A DNA stretch of 64,000 nt from the NCBI RefSeq assembly GCF_017741935.1, contig NZ_JAGHMH010000029.1:1-64000 (forward strand). Reading direction: 5' to 3'. The DNA is from Rhizobium sp. 16-449-1b. Lineage in GTDB: Bacteria; Pseudomonadota; Alphaproteobacteria; Rhizobiales; Rhizobiaceae. The notes below the pieces were generated by a model. The model was not told where the DNA came from, searched no databases, and saw only the letters and a list, made by a program, of their open reading frames with translations. This document shows, piece by piece, positions 15,854 to 24,643 of the stretch (position 1 is the first letter of the stretch; every line of letters starts with the position of its first letter). The position numbers were made by a program, and so were the translations under genes.

Positions 15854-16720
15854 GTGAAGTCTGTGTTTTTTGAGTTTTCGCTTGAGTTTATTGATGTCGG
15901 TGCGGGAAAGCTCAGAGTTCGTCACGGCGGTTCCGGGCCACCCGTTCTCCTGCTTCACGGACACCCGCGGACGCACATGACCTGGAGCCAAGTTGCGGGG
16001 ATGCTTGCTTCAGATTTTACAGTTGTTTGTCCCGACCTCCGTGGGTTCGGACAATCCTTTCAGCCCGAAGACGCAAAAGAGCATGTGAATTCGTCGAAAC
16101 GCGCAAAAGCGAACGACTGCATAGCCCTCATGCGACATCTTGGACATAGCCGCTTTGCGGTCGTGGGTCATGATCGCGGCAGCTATGTGGCGTTTCGGTT
16201 GGCGGTGGACCACCCCGACGCCATTGATAAAGTTGTGGTCATCGACGGTGTCCCGATTACCGAACACTTGGAGCGAACTGACTGGCGGTTCGCTCGAGAT
16301 TGGTATCACTGGTTTTTCTTCGCACAGCCCGAAAAGCCGGAGAGGGCGATCAACTCGGACCCGCTGGCCTGGTACGACAAGCTGTCGCCGAGTTTGATGG
16401 GTGACGACGCTTACCAGGACGTTGTTGCAGCGATATCCAACCCGAATGTCGTTCATGGCATGATCGAGGATTACCGGGCAGGGCTCACTGTCGACAGACG
16501 AGATGACATGGAGACGCGCGCATCCGGTCTGAAGATAACGTGCCCGCTTCTTTGCCTGTGGTCGAAGAAAGATGATCTCATTGAGACTGTGGGCGACCCT
16601 TTGCAAATCTGGCGGAAGTGGGCGAGGGACGTTCGCGGCTTTGGGATCGACAGCGGGCATCACGTGGCCGAAGAGAAGCCTATCGACCTAGCGGCTGCGT
16701 TATCTCGGTTCCTTCGCTGA
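15854..16720 (+). CDS. Alpha/beta hydrolase, haloacetate dehalogenase-like
   Basis: The 288-residue hydrolase has LLLHGHPRTHMTW (oxyanion region), DLRGFGQS, the nucleophile Asp107 followed by Arg108 in VGHDRGSY, His152-Trp153 in WYHWFFFAQPEKPE, and the catalytic His in SGHHVAEE. An Asp nucleophile with DRG and a downstream HW pair is the fluoroacetate/haloacetate dehalogenase signature, where these residues bind carboxylate and halide. Epoxide hydrolases share the Asp, so the substrate remains tentative. The start is a GTG with AAGG and GGGAG just upstream. It stands alone. Confidence 0.8.
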   Translation: MKSVFFEFSLEFIDVGAGKLRVRHGGSGPPVLLLHGHPRTHMTWSQVAGMLASDFTVVCPDLRGFGQSFQPEDAKEHVNSSKRAKANDCIALMRHLGHSRFAVVGHDRGSYVAFRLAVDHPDAIDKVVVIDGVPITEHLERTDWRFARDWYHWFFFAQPEKPERAINSDPLAWYDKLSPSLMGDDAYQDVVAAISNPNVVHGMIEDYRAGLTVDRRDDMETRASGLKITCPLLCLWSKKDDLIETVGDPLQIWRKWARDVRGFGIDSGHHVAEEKPIDLAAALSRFLR

Positions 16721-16932
16721 TCGGGCATTGCGTGCCAAGTTCGTAAAGGCCGGCACATATTTCGCGCTTTTCCAATTCGGTCTGCAAAAACACGATAATT
16801 CCACCTAATGACATTGTGAGGGCCAGTTGCATTAATCAGCATTAGCCAAAGTGACGTCTAGTCAAAGATTTGGACGATTGGTTAGTAGGACCGCCGGTCC
16901 AGATCCCCTTAAGATGCACTTGTCCAAAAGCG

Positions 16933-18156
16933 CTACATCGAGTTGGGACGCCCCGTCGCCACTACCCGCAACTGACGATGCAAGGGATCGGCTTGTGGGT
17001 GCAGCAGCAATTCGTTTGGTCCTGCGGTCTCAATGCGATTCCGCCCAAGGGCTTTCGCCCGGTACAGCGCGCCATCGGCGCTTGCAAGCATCCCGGCGAG
17101 GTCGTGGCAGTCCGGTGCCGCAAGGCCAATACTGACGGTGGCCCGGGTTTTCAAGCCCTCTGCCCGAGCGGCTGCCTTGGCAAACCGGCTTGCGATTGCC
17201 GAGCCGCGACTGAGAGCTTGGGCGTGGTCGCACCGTGGCAGAAGCGCAGCGAATTCCTCACCGCCCAGCCGGACAATAAGCGCGTCGGGGCCCGCTTCTT
17301 CGCGGGCGGTTTCGGCGAACAGCTGCAGAACTTTATCTCCGATTGGATGTCCATGACGGTCGTTGATCGCCTTGAAATGGTCGAGGTCGAAGGCGAGCAG
17401 GGAGACGGGGTCACCATGCCGGTCCCGGAGGATCCGATCTGCCTGCTCAAAAAAGGCGTGACGGTTTGCAAGCCCAGTCAACTGATCGGTTTGTGACATG
17501 CGGAGCAGCTGGAGCTTTTCCTCCTCTCGAATAATCATCAGAAAGGACATCGGCATCGCTACCGAGTACAAGACGGCCTCGTACATCGTCGCCTTTCCGA
17601 CGATCGAGATAATATCTTGCCCGTACCGCTGAACGAGAACAGGGGCAATAAACGCCCTGCCAAGGTAGAACACGGCATGGACGGCCGAGATCGATACGGC
17701 GATCGGACGTGACCGCAATCCCTGGACCGTGCGGCTGCGTAGAAGTATCCATGCTGTCTGGCCGCAGGTCAGTGCGATGGGGATAGACGAGACATGGTTC
17801 CAGAAGGCGGCAGGGAAGTGCGTGCCAGCGATCGCCCAAGCGATGGCTAGGAAGCTTAGCGCTGCGACGGACGACCAGAAATACCTGTGACCGTCGAGGC
17901 CGGCGCTGGCGTTAAGGACCAGAAGATAGCCGAACATTATTAGGATGTTGGTCGCCCCCATGCCGAGCGCGACTGGAAAGTGACTGCGGTTCATTGCAAG
18001 GACGCACCCAAGAACGAACGCGAAGAGTGCCGTGGCCAGAACACCGAGCACACGTGCGCGACCTGGATGAGCCCGCCTTTCCCAAAGGAGAAGCGACGCT
18101 GACACCAGCAGCGTTCCGACGGTTAAGTACCAAAGGGTTTGTAAATCGATCTGCAT
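16933..18156 (-). CDS. Diguanylate cyclase with membrane sensor domain
   Basis: The first 220 residues contain six to seven hydrophobic helices (LWYLTVGTLLVSASLLLW onward), forming an integral membrane sensory module. A GGDEF domain follows (about 240-400) with DQLTGLANRHAF, AFDLDHFKAIND and the active-site loop RLGGEEFAALL. It should make cyclic di-GMP from two GTP. The R-x-x-D inhibitory site normally placed before the active loop is not seen, so product inhibition may be lacking. It is a stand-alone gene. Confidence 0.92.
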   Translation of the reverse strand: MQIDLQTLWYLTVGTLLVSASLLLWERRAHPGRARVLGVLATALFAFVLGCVLAMNRSHFPVALGMGATNILIMFGYLLVLNASAGLDGHRYFWSSVAALSFLAIAWAIAGTHFPAAFWNHVSSIPIALTCGQTAWILLRSRTVQGLRSRPIAVSISAVHAVFYLGRAFIAPVLVQRYGQDIISIVGKATMYEAVLYSVAMPMSFLMIIREEEKLQLLRMSQTDQLTGLANRHAFFEQADRILRDRHGDPVSLLAFDLDHFKAINDRHGHPIGDKVLQLFAETAREEAGPDALIVRLGGEEFAALLPRCDHAQALSRGSAIASRFAKAAARAEGLKTRATVSIGLAAPDCHDLAGMLASADGALYRAKALGRNRIETAGPNELLLHPQADPLHRQLRVVATGRPNSM

Positions 18157-18318
18157 TGCTCTGCCTGCCTTACGTCAAAGCCTACAGGGTGGTCTTTATA
18201 AGATCCTTTACGTCACCTCTCACATCGCGGACATGGTTGGCGTAACGTTAAGCGTGCTGTTGAGTGCGGGCATTAAGTCTCGGGGCCTAGGACATTCGCT
18301 CCCAGTGCTGGCCGACCG

Positions 18319-19149
18319 TCAGTCATTGTTGTTGGGGATATTCAACAGGTGTCCGCAAGCCTTGCAATGGACCGCGTCCTGGTCATGTCGCTGAAGGCCG
18401 CATTGAGGACAGGGATAATGCACCTTATAGGGTCGAACGATCGTCTGGGCGAGACGAACGAACAGCGAGATGCCAACGATCATTGTGACGACCGAGGTGA
18501 GCTTGCCGAGGGGGCCCGGGAGCGTGATATCGCCGAAGCCGGTCGTCGTCATCGTCGCAACCGTGAAATACAGTGCATCGACGAAGCCGACCAAACCGTC
18601 CTGATGGTAGAAGAAGGTCGTGTAGACAAAGCCCGTAACCATGAACAGGAAGACGAGGAAGTTCAGGCAGGCACGCGCCACATCCCGATAAGCCGAGCAC
18701 CCGGCACGCGTCAGGAGTACATAGAGGAGCGGGCTGTCACCGATCGCCCAAAGACGCATGGCTCTCAGGAAGGCGAAGTTGAACAATTCGTTCGGGAACA
18801 GCAGTGTCGCGAGGATCGCAAGGTCGATCCAGGTCATGGGGCGCTTCAAAAAGGCCGATAGGGACGACGTTGCCAACGCGCGAGCGGCCAGCTCGATCAT
18901 GATCCAGACAGCAATCGCGTAGTCGATGATCAGGTAGGATGGGCCGGATCTCAGGTACGGGCCAAGGATGAAGAACGCCAGAATGCTGAGGTCGACAATC
19001 GCCAGGGCGGCCTGCCAGCGCAGCGACCACCTGTCTCTACCGCGTTCGATCCGTCGCAGCTTCATCTTTAGATACGCGAAGCGTGCGGATGGTGATCCAT
19101 GCGTCTTGTGCCGTATGTTCATGAGCGCCGGATAGTCATTCAGGGGCAC
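18319..19149 (-). CDS. Potassium channel family protein with C-terminal zinc ribbon
   Basis: The 276-residue protein begins with a basic segment, then about six hydrophobic helices in a voltage-gated-channel-like layout. The pore loop contains ATMTTTGFGDI, a K+-selectivity filter variant (TGFGD). Unusually, the cytoplasmic tail ends in CPQCGLQRHDQDAVHCKACG, two C-x2-C knuckles spaced like a zinc ribbon, instead of an RCK domain. It likely conducts K+ across the inner membrane; the ribbon may mediate assembly or sensing. Alternative starts at the second Met cannot be excluded. Confidence 0.85.
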   Translation of the reverse strand: MPLNDYPALMNIRHKTHGSPSARFAYLKMKLRRIERGRDRWSLRWQAALAIVDLSILAFFILGPYLRSGPSYLIIDYAIAVWIMIELAARALATSSLSAFLKRPMTWIDLAILATLLFPNELFNFAFLRAMRLWAIGDSPLLYVLLTRAGCSAYRDVARACLNFLVFLFMVTGFVYTTFFYHQDGLVGFVDALYFTVATMTTTGFGDITLPGPLGKLTSVVTMIVGISLFVRLAQTIVRPYKVHYPCPQCGLQRHDQDAVHCKACGHLLNIPNNND

Positions 19150-19392
19150 GGGGTCAACTGTCGTGCTGGTCCGAAGGGTTTTGCAAGACGGGATTCAGCA
19201 ACGGCTATCCTGTCAAGGGCGCCTGACCATTGTTCAACCGGTGGAGAACCTCAAAATGATGTAAGTCTCAGCCTACGGGCGGCCAAGGATAAAGACGCCA
19301 ACCAGCTAACGTCCGCTTGTGGCGCGAATTTGCCGTTCGTAGGCTTGGTGGCGTCTGCGAGCGAACCCGGTTTCCCCCATCTGCGCGCGGAC

Positions 19393-19417
19393 GGAACAAG
19401 TAAGCCTCTGGGTAGTT
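19393..19417 (+). promoter_or_regulatory. EcfG-type promoter
   Basis: GGAAC (19393-19397) and GTT (19415-19417) have 17-base spacing, 40 bases before the ATG at 19457. Confidence 0.75.
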
Positions 19418-19456
19418 TTCGCTGAAATCTGAGTGGTCGCAAAAATGGAGTCCGAA

Positions 19457-19645
19457 ATGCCCGGCAAAAATGATGCCCGCAAGACCGATAGCGACCGGCG
19501 CCCGATTTCCTCGGGAACGCAGTTTGCAAACGGCGGTAATCCGAAATCAAGGCATGCGCCCAAGCAATTCGAAGTTCCGGCGGACCCAGCAGAGATCGAT
19601 GACCTTTCCCTGATGATGATTCAGGCTCGGGAGGGGCGTGCCTGA
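19457..19645 (+). CDS. Small hydrophilic hypothetical protein
   Basis: The 62-residue protein starts at the ATG at 19457, with GGAG seven bases upstream; longer starts at 19433 and 19445 are less well placed. It is rich in Lys, Asp, Ser and Gly with no hydrophobic core until the end (DLSLMMIQAREG), and is probably disordered. The EcfG promoter suggests stress induction. Family not recognised. Confidence 0.6.
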   Translation: MPGKNDARKTDSDRRPISSGTQFANGGNPKSRHAPKQFEVPADPAEIDDLSLMMIQAREGRA

Positions 19646-19861
19646 ACTGGCATCAATTTAAGCCTCCGCCCTCGATGAGTTCGCGCGGGATTACCATTCG
19701 ATGCCGCTGCCATCGTATGCGATGAATTCTCCCGTTCGACCAGGGCGAGGGCATAAGATCGACGATAGGAACCATCTGCCTGCCGATTGACGAATGCTGA
19801 CCCGATCAACGCCGGCCTCTGAGGCCCAACGCCCGCCTCTGAGGCCGAGACGATACGATTG

Positions 19862-20014
19862 ATGCGAGGGAGGGGCAGCAGCCGGGGCGGCGCCAAGTCA
19901 AGCGGTAAAGGCGCATCGTCGATGACGAAGAGCGCGAGTTCGTCCGGCAAACAGGGCGGCACGCACGAACAGCACGTCAAGGCCGGCGAGCAGAGCCACA
20001 AGAACTTAAAGTGA
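19862..20014 (+). CDS. Very small Gly/Ser/Lys-rich stress protein
   Basis: The 50-residue hydrophilic protein ends in KQGGTHEQHVKAGEQSHKN, a pattern I associate with small con-10/KGG-like stress peptides in rhizobia and related bacteria. The first 30 residues are low-complexity Gly/Ser/Lys. The start could also be the internal ATG at 19922, giving 30 residues, with AAAGG upstream. No EcfG element was found in front. The rest of the 19646-20073 interval holds nothing else. Confidence 0.5.
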   Translation: MRGRGSSRGGAKSSGKGASSMTKSASSSGKQGGTHEQHVKAGEQSHKNLK

Positions 20015-20073
20015 CTTCGATTCTTTTATTCGGAGTCTTTAGTGGGCGCGGATCACTCCGCGCCCGAAATGGA

Positions 20074-22227
20074 TCAAGTAATCGAGGGAGAAGCTTTTCC
20101 GAGCTTTACGGAAGGCTCGCGACCCCAGACCCGGAGTTTGCCGAGTTCATCGATGAACGCGGCGACGTCCTTCCCTCCGGACAACTGGACCATTCCCTCG
20201 TCGACCTCACTGGCGATCCCAGCTTTTTCGAACAGCGGGATGGCGGACTGATCGTACCCGATATACTTACAGTGCTGGAAGGCGTCCGCAACGAAGTCGC
20301 GGGCGGCGGCTTCGTTCACCAGATCTTCAATCGCCTGATGGGACGTAAGAACGACAACCGCGTCGAATAGCACCGAAGGTCCGCCGTCAATCATGTGGTG
20401 CGCCTCGATAAAGCTTTCGTCGTCGGCGGTGACCCCGCCCACCTTTGGAGCGATCAACTCTACGACGGCCTTTTCGGCAACGACAGCCTTCGTCACTGCT
20501 CTTAGAAGCTTCGCGTCGACGCCATCGGCAACGAGGATGCCGAGCTTGCGTCCTTCAAACCGCTTGGGTCCACGTTCAACGATGCTGAGCGCCGGCGAGG
20601 CTTCCAGGTCGAGGCGGGTGGGCATGGCGGCGTCGGCTGGTTTTGGCATCGACTGGAACCCCAGCTTCTGCGCGACCGTGGTCGCAAGGGTCTCGTCGAT
20701 GTTCAACAGATGAGACACCATCCGTTCGCGGATTGCCACGTTTTCCACCTTGCTGAGTTCGAAGGTCAGGGCCATCGCGATGTGGCGCTGCTCGTCTCCG
20801 GTCTGGCTGATGAAAAACTGCCGGGCTTGGCTGTAGTGATCCGCAAAACTCTCCGGACGCAGTCGTACCTTCTGGCCTTGCTCCTCGGCGGGAAAGTGCC
20901 GATAGCCGTGCGTGGGCGATTCTCGCGGACCCTCGCCACGGGAATTGGGCTGGTAATTTGTTCGGCCGACAGGATTACGCATTGCCATGTGGCCATCCTG
21001 CTGAAAATTATGCATTGGACACTTCGGCGCGTTAATCGGAAGGTGCGTGAAATTCGGGCCACCAAGGCGTTTCAACTGGGTATCAAGATAGGAGAAATTC
21101 CGACCCTGCAGCAGCGGGTCGTTGCTGAAGTCAATACCCGGTGGGACGTTCTGCGTCATGAATGCGACCTGCTCCGTCTCGGCGAAGAAGTTATCGGGCA
21201 TACGATCGAGCACCAGGCGGCCGATTGGCTTGGCCGGCAATATCTCCTCCGGAATGATCTTCGTAGGATCGAGGATGTCGAAGTCGAACGCATCGGCAAA
21301 GTCCTGGTCGAAGAGTTGGACTGCAAGCTCCCATTCCGGGAAGTTGCCTGACTGGATCGCGCTCCAAAGGTCGCGGCGATGGAAGTCCGGATCGGCGCCA
21401 TTGATCTTGACCGCCTCGTTCCAGGCCACTGATTGCAGACCCAGCTTCGGCTTCCAGTGGAATTTGACAAACGTCGATTTGCCCTCAGCATTGACAAAAC
21501 GGAACGTGTGGACGCCAAAGCCCTCCATGAAACGGAGCGACCTAGGGATCGTCCGGTCCGACATGATCCACATAACCATGTTCATGCTTTCGGGCGTCAG
21601 ACTGATAAAATCCCAGAAGTTGTCGTGAGCGGTCTGTGCTTGCGGGAACGCGCGATCTGGCTCTTGCTTGGCGGCGTGGACGAGGTCAGGGAACTTGATG
21701 GCGTCCTGAATGAAGAATACCGGGATGTTGTTGCCGACTAGATCCCAGTTGCCTTCCTTCGTGTACATCTTGACGGCGAAGCCACGGACGTCGCGCGCGA
21801 GATCGGCAGAGCCCTTGTTTCCGGCGACCGTGGAAAACCGCACGAACACGGGCGTCTTCTCTCCCGCGCGCTGAAATAGATCCGCACGCGTTATGTCCGA
21901 CATGGATTCGTAATTTTCGAAAAAGCCGTGAGCGCCGTAACCACGGGCGTGTACGACCCGCTCGGGAATGCGCTCATGATCGAAGTGGAAAATCTTCTCG
22001 CGAAAATGAAAATCATCCACGAGAAGCGGTCCGCGCGGACCAACGCGCAGCGAGTTTTGATCGTCAGCGACCGGCGCGCCCTGCGAGGTGGTGAGCACAT
22101 CTTGGTCGTCTTCGGCAAACTGATGAAGTTCGCCTCCCGCGCCGCGTCGAAGCTGCTGGTCATGAATTTTGATGGTATCGTCAGAAGAGACAGTGGATAC
22201 GGGTTTTGCCGGGCGCTTGGCCATCAT
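20074..22227 (-). CDS. katE: Large-subunit catalase (HPII type)
   Basis: This 717-residue monofunctional catalase breaks down hydrogen peroxide. It has the catalytic His near residue 93 (RVVHARGYGAHG), the Asn in VGNNIPVFFIQD, and the haem-ligand Tyr region RNFSYLDTQ. A C-terminal class I glutamine-amidotransferase/DJ-1-like domain (about 560-700, GRKLGILVADGVDA) marks the large clade 2 form. The ATG at 22227 is used because AAGGGG lies just before it. It lies downstream of the DUF892 gene, separated by a hairpin that may reduce read-through. No EcfG element directly precedes it. Confidence 0.96.
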   Translation of the reverse strand: MMAKRPAKPVSTVSSDDTIKIHDQQLRRGAGGELHQFAEDDQDVLTTSQGAPVADDQNSLRVGPRGPLLVDDFHFREKIFHFDHERIPERVVHARGYGAHGFFENYESMSDITRADLFQRAGEKTPVFVRFSTVAGNKGSADLARDVRGFAVKMYTKEGNWDLVGNNIPVFFIQDAIKFPDLVHAAKQEPDRAFPQAQTAHDNFWDFISLTPESMNMVMWIMSDRTIPRSLRFMEGFGVHTFRFVNAEGKSTFVKFHWKPKLGLQSVAWNEAVKINGADPDFHRRDLWSAIQSGNFPEWELAVQLFDQDFADAFDFDILDPTKIIPEEILPAKPIGRLVLDRMPDNFFAETEQVAFMTQNVPPGIDFSNDPLLQGRNFSYLDTQLKRLGGPNFTHLPINAPKCPMHNFQQDGHMAMRNPVGRTNYQPNSRGEGPRESPTHGYRHFPAEEQGQKVRLRPESFADHYSQARQFFISQTGDEQRHIAMALTFELSKVENVAIRERMVSHLLNIDETLATTVAQKLGFQSMPKPADAAMPTRLDLEASPALSIVERGPKRFEGRKLGILVADGVDAKLLRAVTKAVVAEKAVVELIAPKVGGVTADDESFIEAHHMIDGGPSVLFDAVVVLTSHQAIEDLVNEAAARDFVADAFQHCKYIGYDQSAIPLFEKAGIASEVDEGMVQLSGGKDVAAFIDELGKLRVWGREPSVKLGKASPSIT

Positions 22228-22259
22228 GATATCCCCTTGTTTTAAAATGGACAACTGCG

Positions 22260-22282
22260 AAAAGGCCGCCCTGCGGACGGCC
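22260..22282 (-). terminator. Terminator between DUF892 gene and katE
   Basis: On the minus strand GGCCGTCC pairs with GGGCGGCC (one G-T pair) over a three-base loop, followed by TTTT. It lies after the DUF892 stop and before katE, so it may attenuate co-transcription. Confidence 0.7.
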
Positions 22283-22304
22283 TGCGGGTTGACGGTTTAA
22301 AGCC

Positions 22305-22808
22305 TTAAGCGGCTTTCGTGTTCCCGGCTGTGTTAGCTTGCGCTTCGGCAAGCTTCGTCAGCTTTTGATCGGTGGCCTCTTCCTCGGCCAAGGTGGCCTC
22401 CAGCAGCGGAACGGCGTCCTTTAGACCGAGCTGCTTGGCCCACGCGATCAGCGTGCCGTAACGGGCGATTTCGTAGTGCTCGACGGCCTGCGCCGAGGAA
22501 ATGAGACCTGCATCGAGCGCCGGTGAACCTTTGAACTCTTCGATGATTTCCTCGCCCTCGGCAAGGATGCCTTGGATCGCTTCACAGGTCTTGCCGCGAG
22601 CCGACTTGCCGAGGATGTCGAATACCTGTTCGAGCCGCTCGATCTGCCCCTGTGTCTCGTCGCGGTGCTGTAGAAATCCGGCCTTGCCTTCTTCCGATTG
22701 TGCAGCGCGAGCCATCTTGGGCAGTGCCTTCAGCACCTGTTTCTCTGCAAAATAGATGTCTTTCAGAGTGTCAAGAAACAGGTCGTCGAGTGTCTTTGTC
22801 GTTGCCAT
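22305..22808 (-). CDS. Ferritin-like DUF892 (YciE/YciF) protein
   Basis: The 167-residue four-helix protein has the DUF892 hallmarks: TLDDLFLDTLKDIYFAEKQV at the N-terminus, HRDETQGQIERLEQVF, and a C-terminal AEEEATDQKLTKLAE. The acidic and His residues on the helices suit a diiron site. Family members are stress-induced. The ATG at 22808 follows a GGAGG site. An EcfG promoter lies upstream, and katE follows on the same strand, suggesting a shared oxidative-stress function. Confidence 0.92.
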   Translation of the reverse strand: MATTKTLDDLFLDTLKDIYFAEKQVLKALPKMARAAQSEEGKAGFLQHRDETQGQIERLEQVFDILGKSARGKTCEAIQGILAEGEEIIEEFKGSPALDAGLISSAQAVEHYEIARYGTLIAWAKQLGLKDAVPLLEATLAEEEATDQKLTKLAEAQANTAGNTKAA

Positions 22809-22893
22809 CACATCCTCCGTTGACTTACGCGTCCCCTTAAAGGCCCCACGCGTTGAGCGGCTGGCTGTGCTTTCACAAGGGGGACGAGTACTT

Positions 22894-22918
22894 AACCTCC
22901 GCCCGACGCGTTGGTTCC
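22894..22918 (-). promoter_or_regulatory. EcfG-type promoter for DUF892 gene
   Basis: Minus strand GGAAC (22918-22914) and GTT (22896-22894), 17-base spacing, 86 bases before the start codon. Confidence 0.75.
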
Positions 22919-22994
22919 TGTCTGCTGCCGGACAAACTTGATAGCAGGGGCAGATTGGTTTCCTGGCACAGTCAGGTCGCCAGCACTCCCCTAG

Positions 22995-23543
22995 CTAGTG
23001 ATCCGCAGCAATCAACCCGAGCAACTCGAAACCAGAAGCAGGCTTGGCTAGAAACGAAATTCCGAGCTCGTCGTCGTGATGCGCGAGCGTGATGATCCCC
23101 GACGTCACGATGATCTTGATTTCTGGCCAGTGAGATCGAACCTTTGCCGCCAAGCCGAGGCCATCCAAGCTGCCAGGCATATCAACGTCGGTGAAAAGAA
23201 TATGAATCTCGTCGTTCTTGAGATGGACCAACGCTTCGTCGGCGTTGCCTGCTTCGAACGTCTTGTGTCCCGCTTGATCAAAGAAATCGACGAAGTTGTA
23301 GCGGAGCTGAGGTTCATCCTCGACAATTAGGATACTTCGGCTTTTGCCAAGACCGTCGCGCAAATTCTTGCGTGCGCGCGAGATGACTTCAGCGCCGTCG
23401 CTCGAAGCGCGTGTGCGCTCGAGCAGGTTTCGTTCAAGTACCGCTTGTGCCCAGTGTTTCTCATCTTGACCAAAGGGGCGTCCGGCTTGCTCCCAAAGAG
23501 AGTATGCCCGAGTTGCGGTCCAATCGTTCCTGTTCTCGTCCAT
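22995..23543 (-). CDS. DUF2934-receiver domain fusion
   Basis: Residues 7-40 form a DUF2934 segment (RAYSLWEQAGRPFGQDEKHW). Residues 70-182 are a response regulator receiver: ILIVEDEP with the acidic pocket, phospho-acceptor Asp in LFTDVDMPG, the Thr/Ser position in IVTSG, and the Lys in FLAKPA. There is no output domain, so it probably acts as a phosphate sink or by protein contact. DUF2934 is usually a stand-alone small protein, as at 25385. The start at 23543 is preferred over 23573, with GAGACACAACC before it. Confidence 0.85.
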   Translation of the reverse strand: MDENRNDWTATRAYSLWEQAGRPFGQDEKHWAQAVLERNLLERTRASSDGAEVISRARKNLRDGLGKSRSILIVEDEPQLRYNFVDFFDQAGHKTFEAGNADEALVHLKNDEIHILFTDVDMPGSLDGLGLAAKVRSHWPEIKIIVTSGIITLAHHDDELGISFLAKPASGFELLGLIAADH

Positions 23544-23713
23544 GGTTGTGTCTCGCAGGCGTGGTGGGTTCAAGTGTCACCCATACAAGACCTGTTCGCG
23601 CCACCCGCCTCAGCACGTAACGGCCGAAGGAGGGAAAATGCTGCTTTGAGGTGTGTCTAGTGCCTCAAAGCAGCCTTACGATCATTTGTGCGACAAGTCG
23701 GACATGAAAAACG

Positions 23714-24246
23714 TTACTTGTTCAGCTCCTTGGCCATCATCAAGTGATGTTCCAATGCAGGCCGCGTCTTCGCTGCCCATGCCTTGAGGTCAGCGTTGTC
23801 GCCTTCTTCGCCGTATCTCTTGAACAGATCGACCGCATCCTCATGCGCGTCCTCCTGTTCAGAGTGATACTGTTTGGTAAAATCGTCGCCATTCATTTTC
23901 TTGAGGTCGTCGAGCATGCTCTGCTGCGCCGAGCTCATCGAAGCAGGGATCGCGGCCTTAACCTTGCCGCCTTTAACCATGGTCATCAACTCATCCGACG
24001 TTTTCATATGATCGGTTATCATCTGCTGAGCGAAACTCTTAGTGGCCGAATCTTGCGAACCTCGACAGCGAGCTTGCTGGATTCAATCTCGAACATGTCA
24101 GAACTGGCAGCTTCGGTAACGAAGTCTTCGGTCTTGGGGGCTACGCCCATTACAGAGTTGACGCCGGTCTTTTCGGCTGCGGACTGAGCAAGAACAGGCG
24201 AAGCGAGGAGGATAGCGAGGCCGGCAGCGGCGAGGGCGGTTTTCAT
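23714..24246 (-). pseudogene. DUF4142 secreted protein gene, frameshifted
   Basis: The 5' part (24246 down to about 24060) encodes a signal peptide (MKTALAAAGLAILLASPVLA) and the start of a DUF4142 domain (DFVTEAASSDMFEIESSKLA). The frame then runs into unrelated sequence. A one-base shift near 24058-24061 restores the family sequence (SQDSATKSFAQQMITDH, then MVKGGKVKAAIP and the helical end to 23714). A single base is apparently missing. DUF4142 proteins are ferritin-like periplasmic stress proteins. An intact EcfG promoter precedes it, so decay is recent or the base is a sequencing error. Confidence 0.85.
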
Positions 24247-24284
24247 TGCAGGGTGCTCCTGTTGGGCAAAGAGAGAGCCCCCTA

Positions 24285-24309
24285 AACCTAGAGCTCTCCT
24301 GATCGTTCC
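24285..24309 (-). promoter_or_regulatory. EcfG-type promoter for DUF4142 gene
   Basis: Minus strand GGAAC (24309-24305) and GTT (24287-24285), 17-base spacing, 39 bases before the start codon. Confidence 0.8.
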
Positions 24310-24643
24310 ATGGGAACCGATTTTCTGGCTGTTCACTCGTAGACGGTCACGTTGACGATGCCAGACGCCAGACGCTCGCTACTGTCAGTAAAGATTGACC
24401 GGGAATGCCGTCCCATTCCCTCCATCCGCCGGCACGACCGCGAACGCCTCGCCGACGCCCAGGGCATGGGAATGAATGCCCTGTTACGACGATCCAAAAA
24501 CCGGGTTGGCTCCTACTGAAACGAGACTAACGGACGTTCCGCTAAGCCTTTGCTCAACCAGCTATAACTATGAGGCAACCAAAGCGTTCAGCTCGCGGCA
24601 GGCCGACAGACTATGCTAAGGTTCCTTGGCTTAGCACCATACT
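24310..24643. other. Intergenic stretch
   Basis: No gene, strong hairpin or promoter motif was recognised in these 330 bases between the DUF4142 promoter and the end of the DUF883-like gene. Confidence 0.5.
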
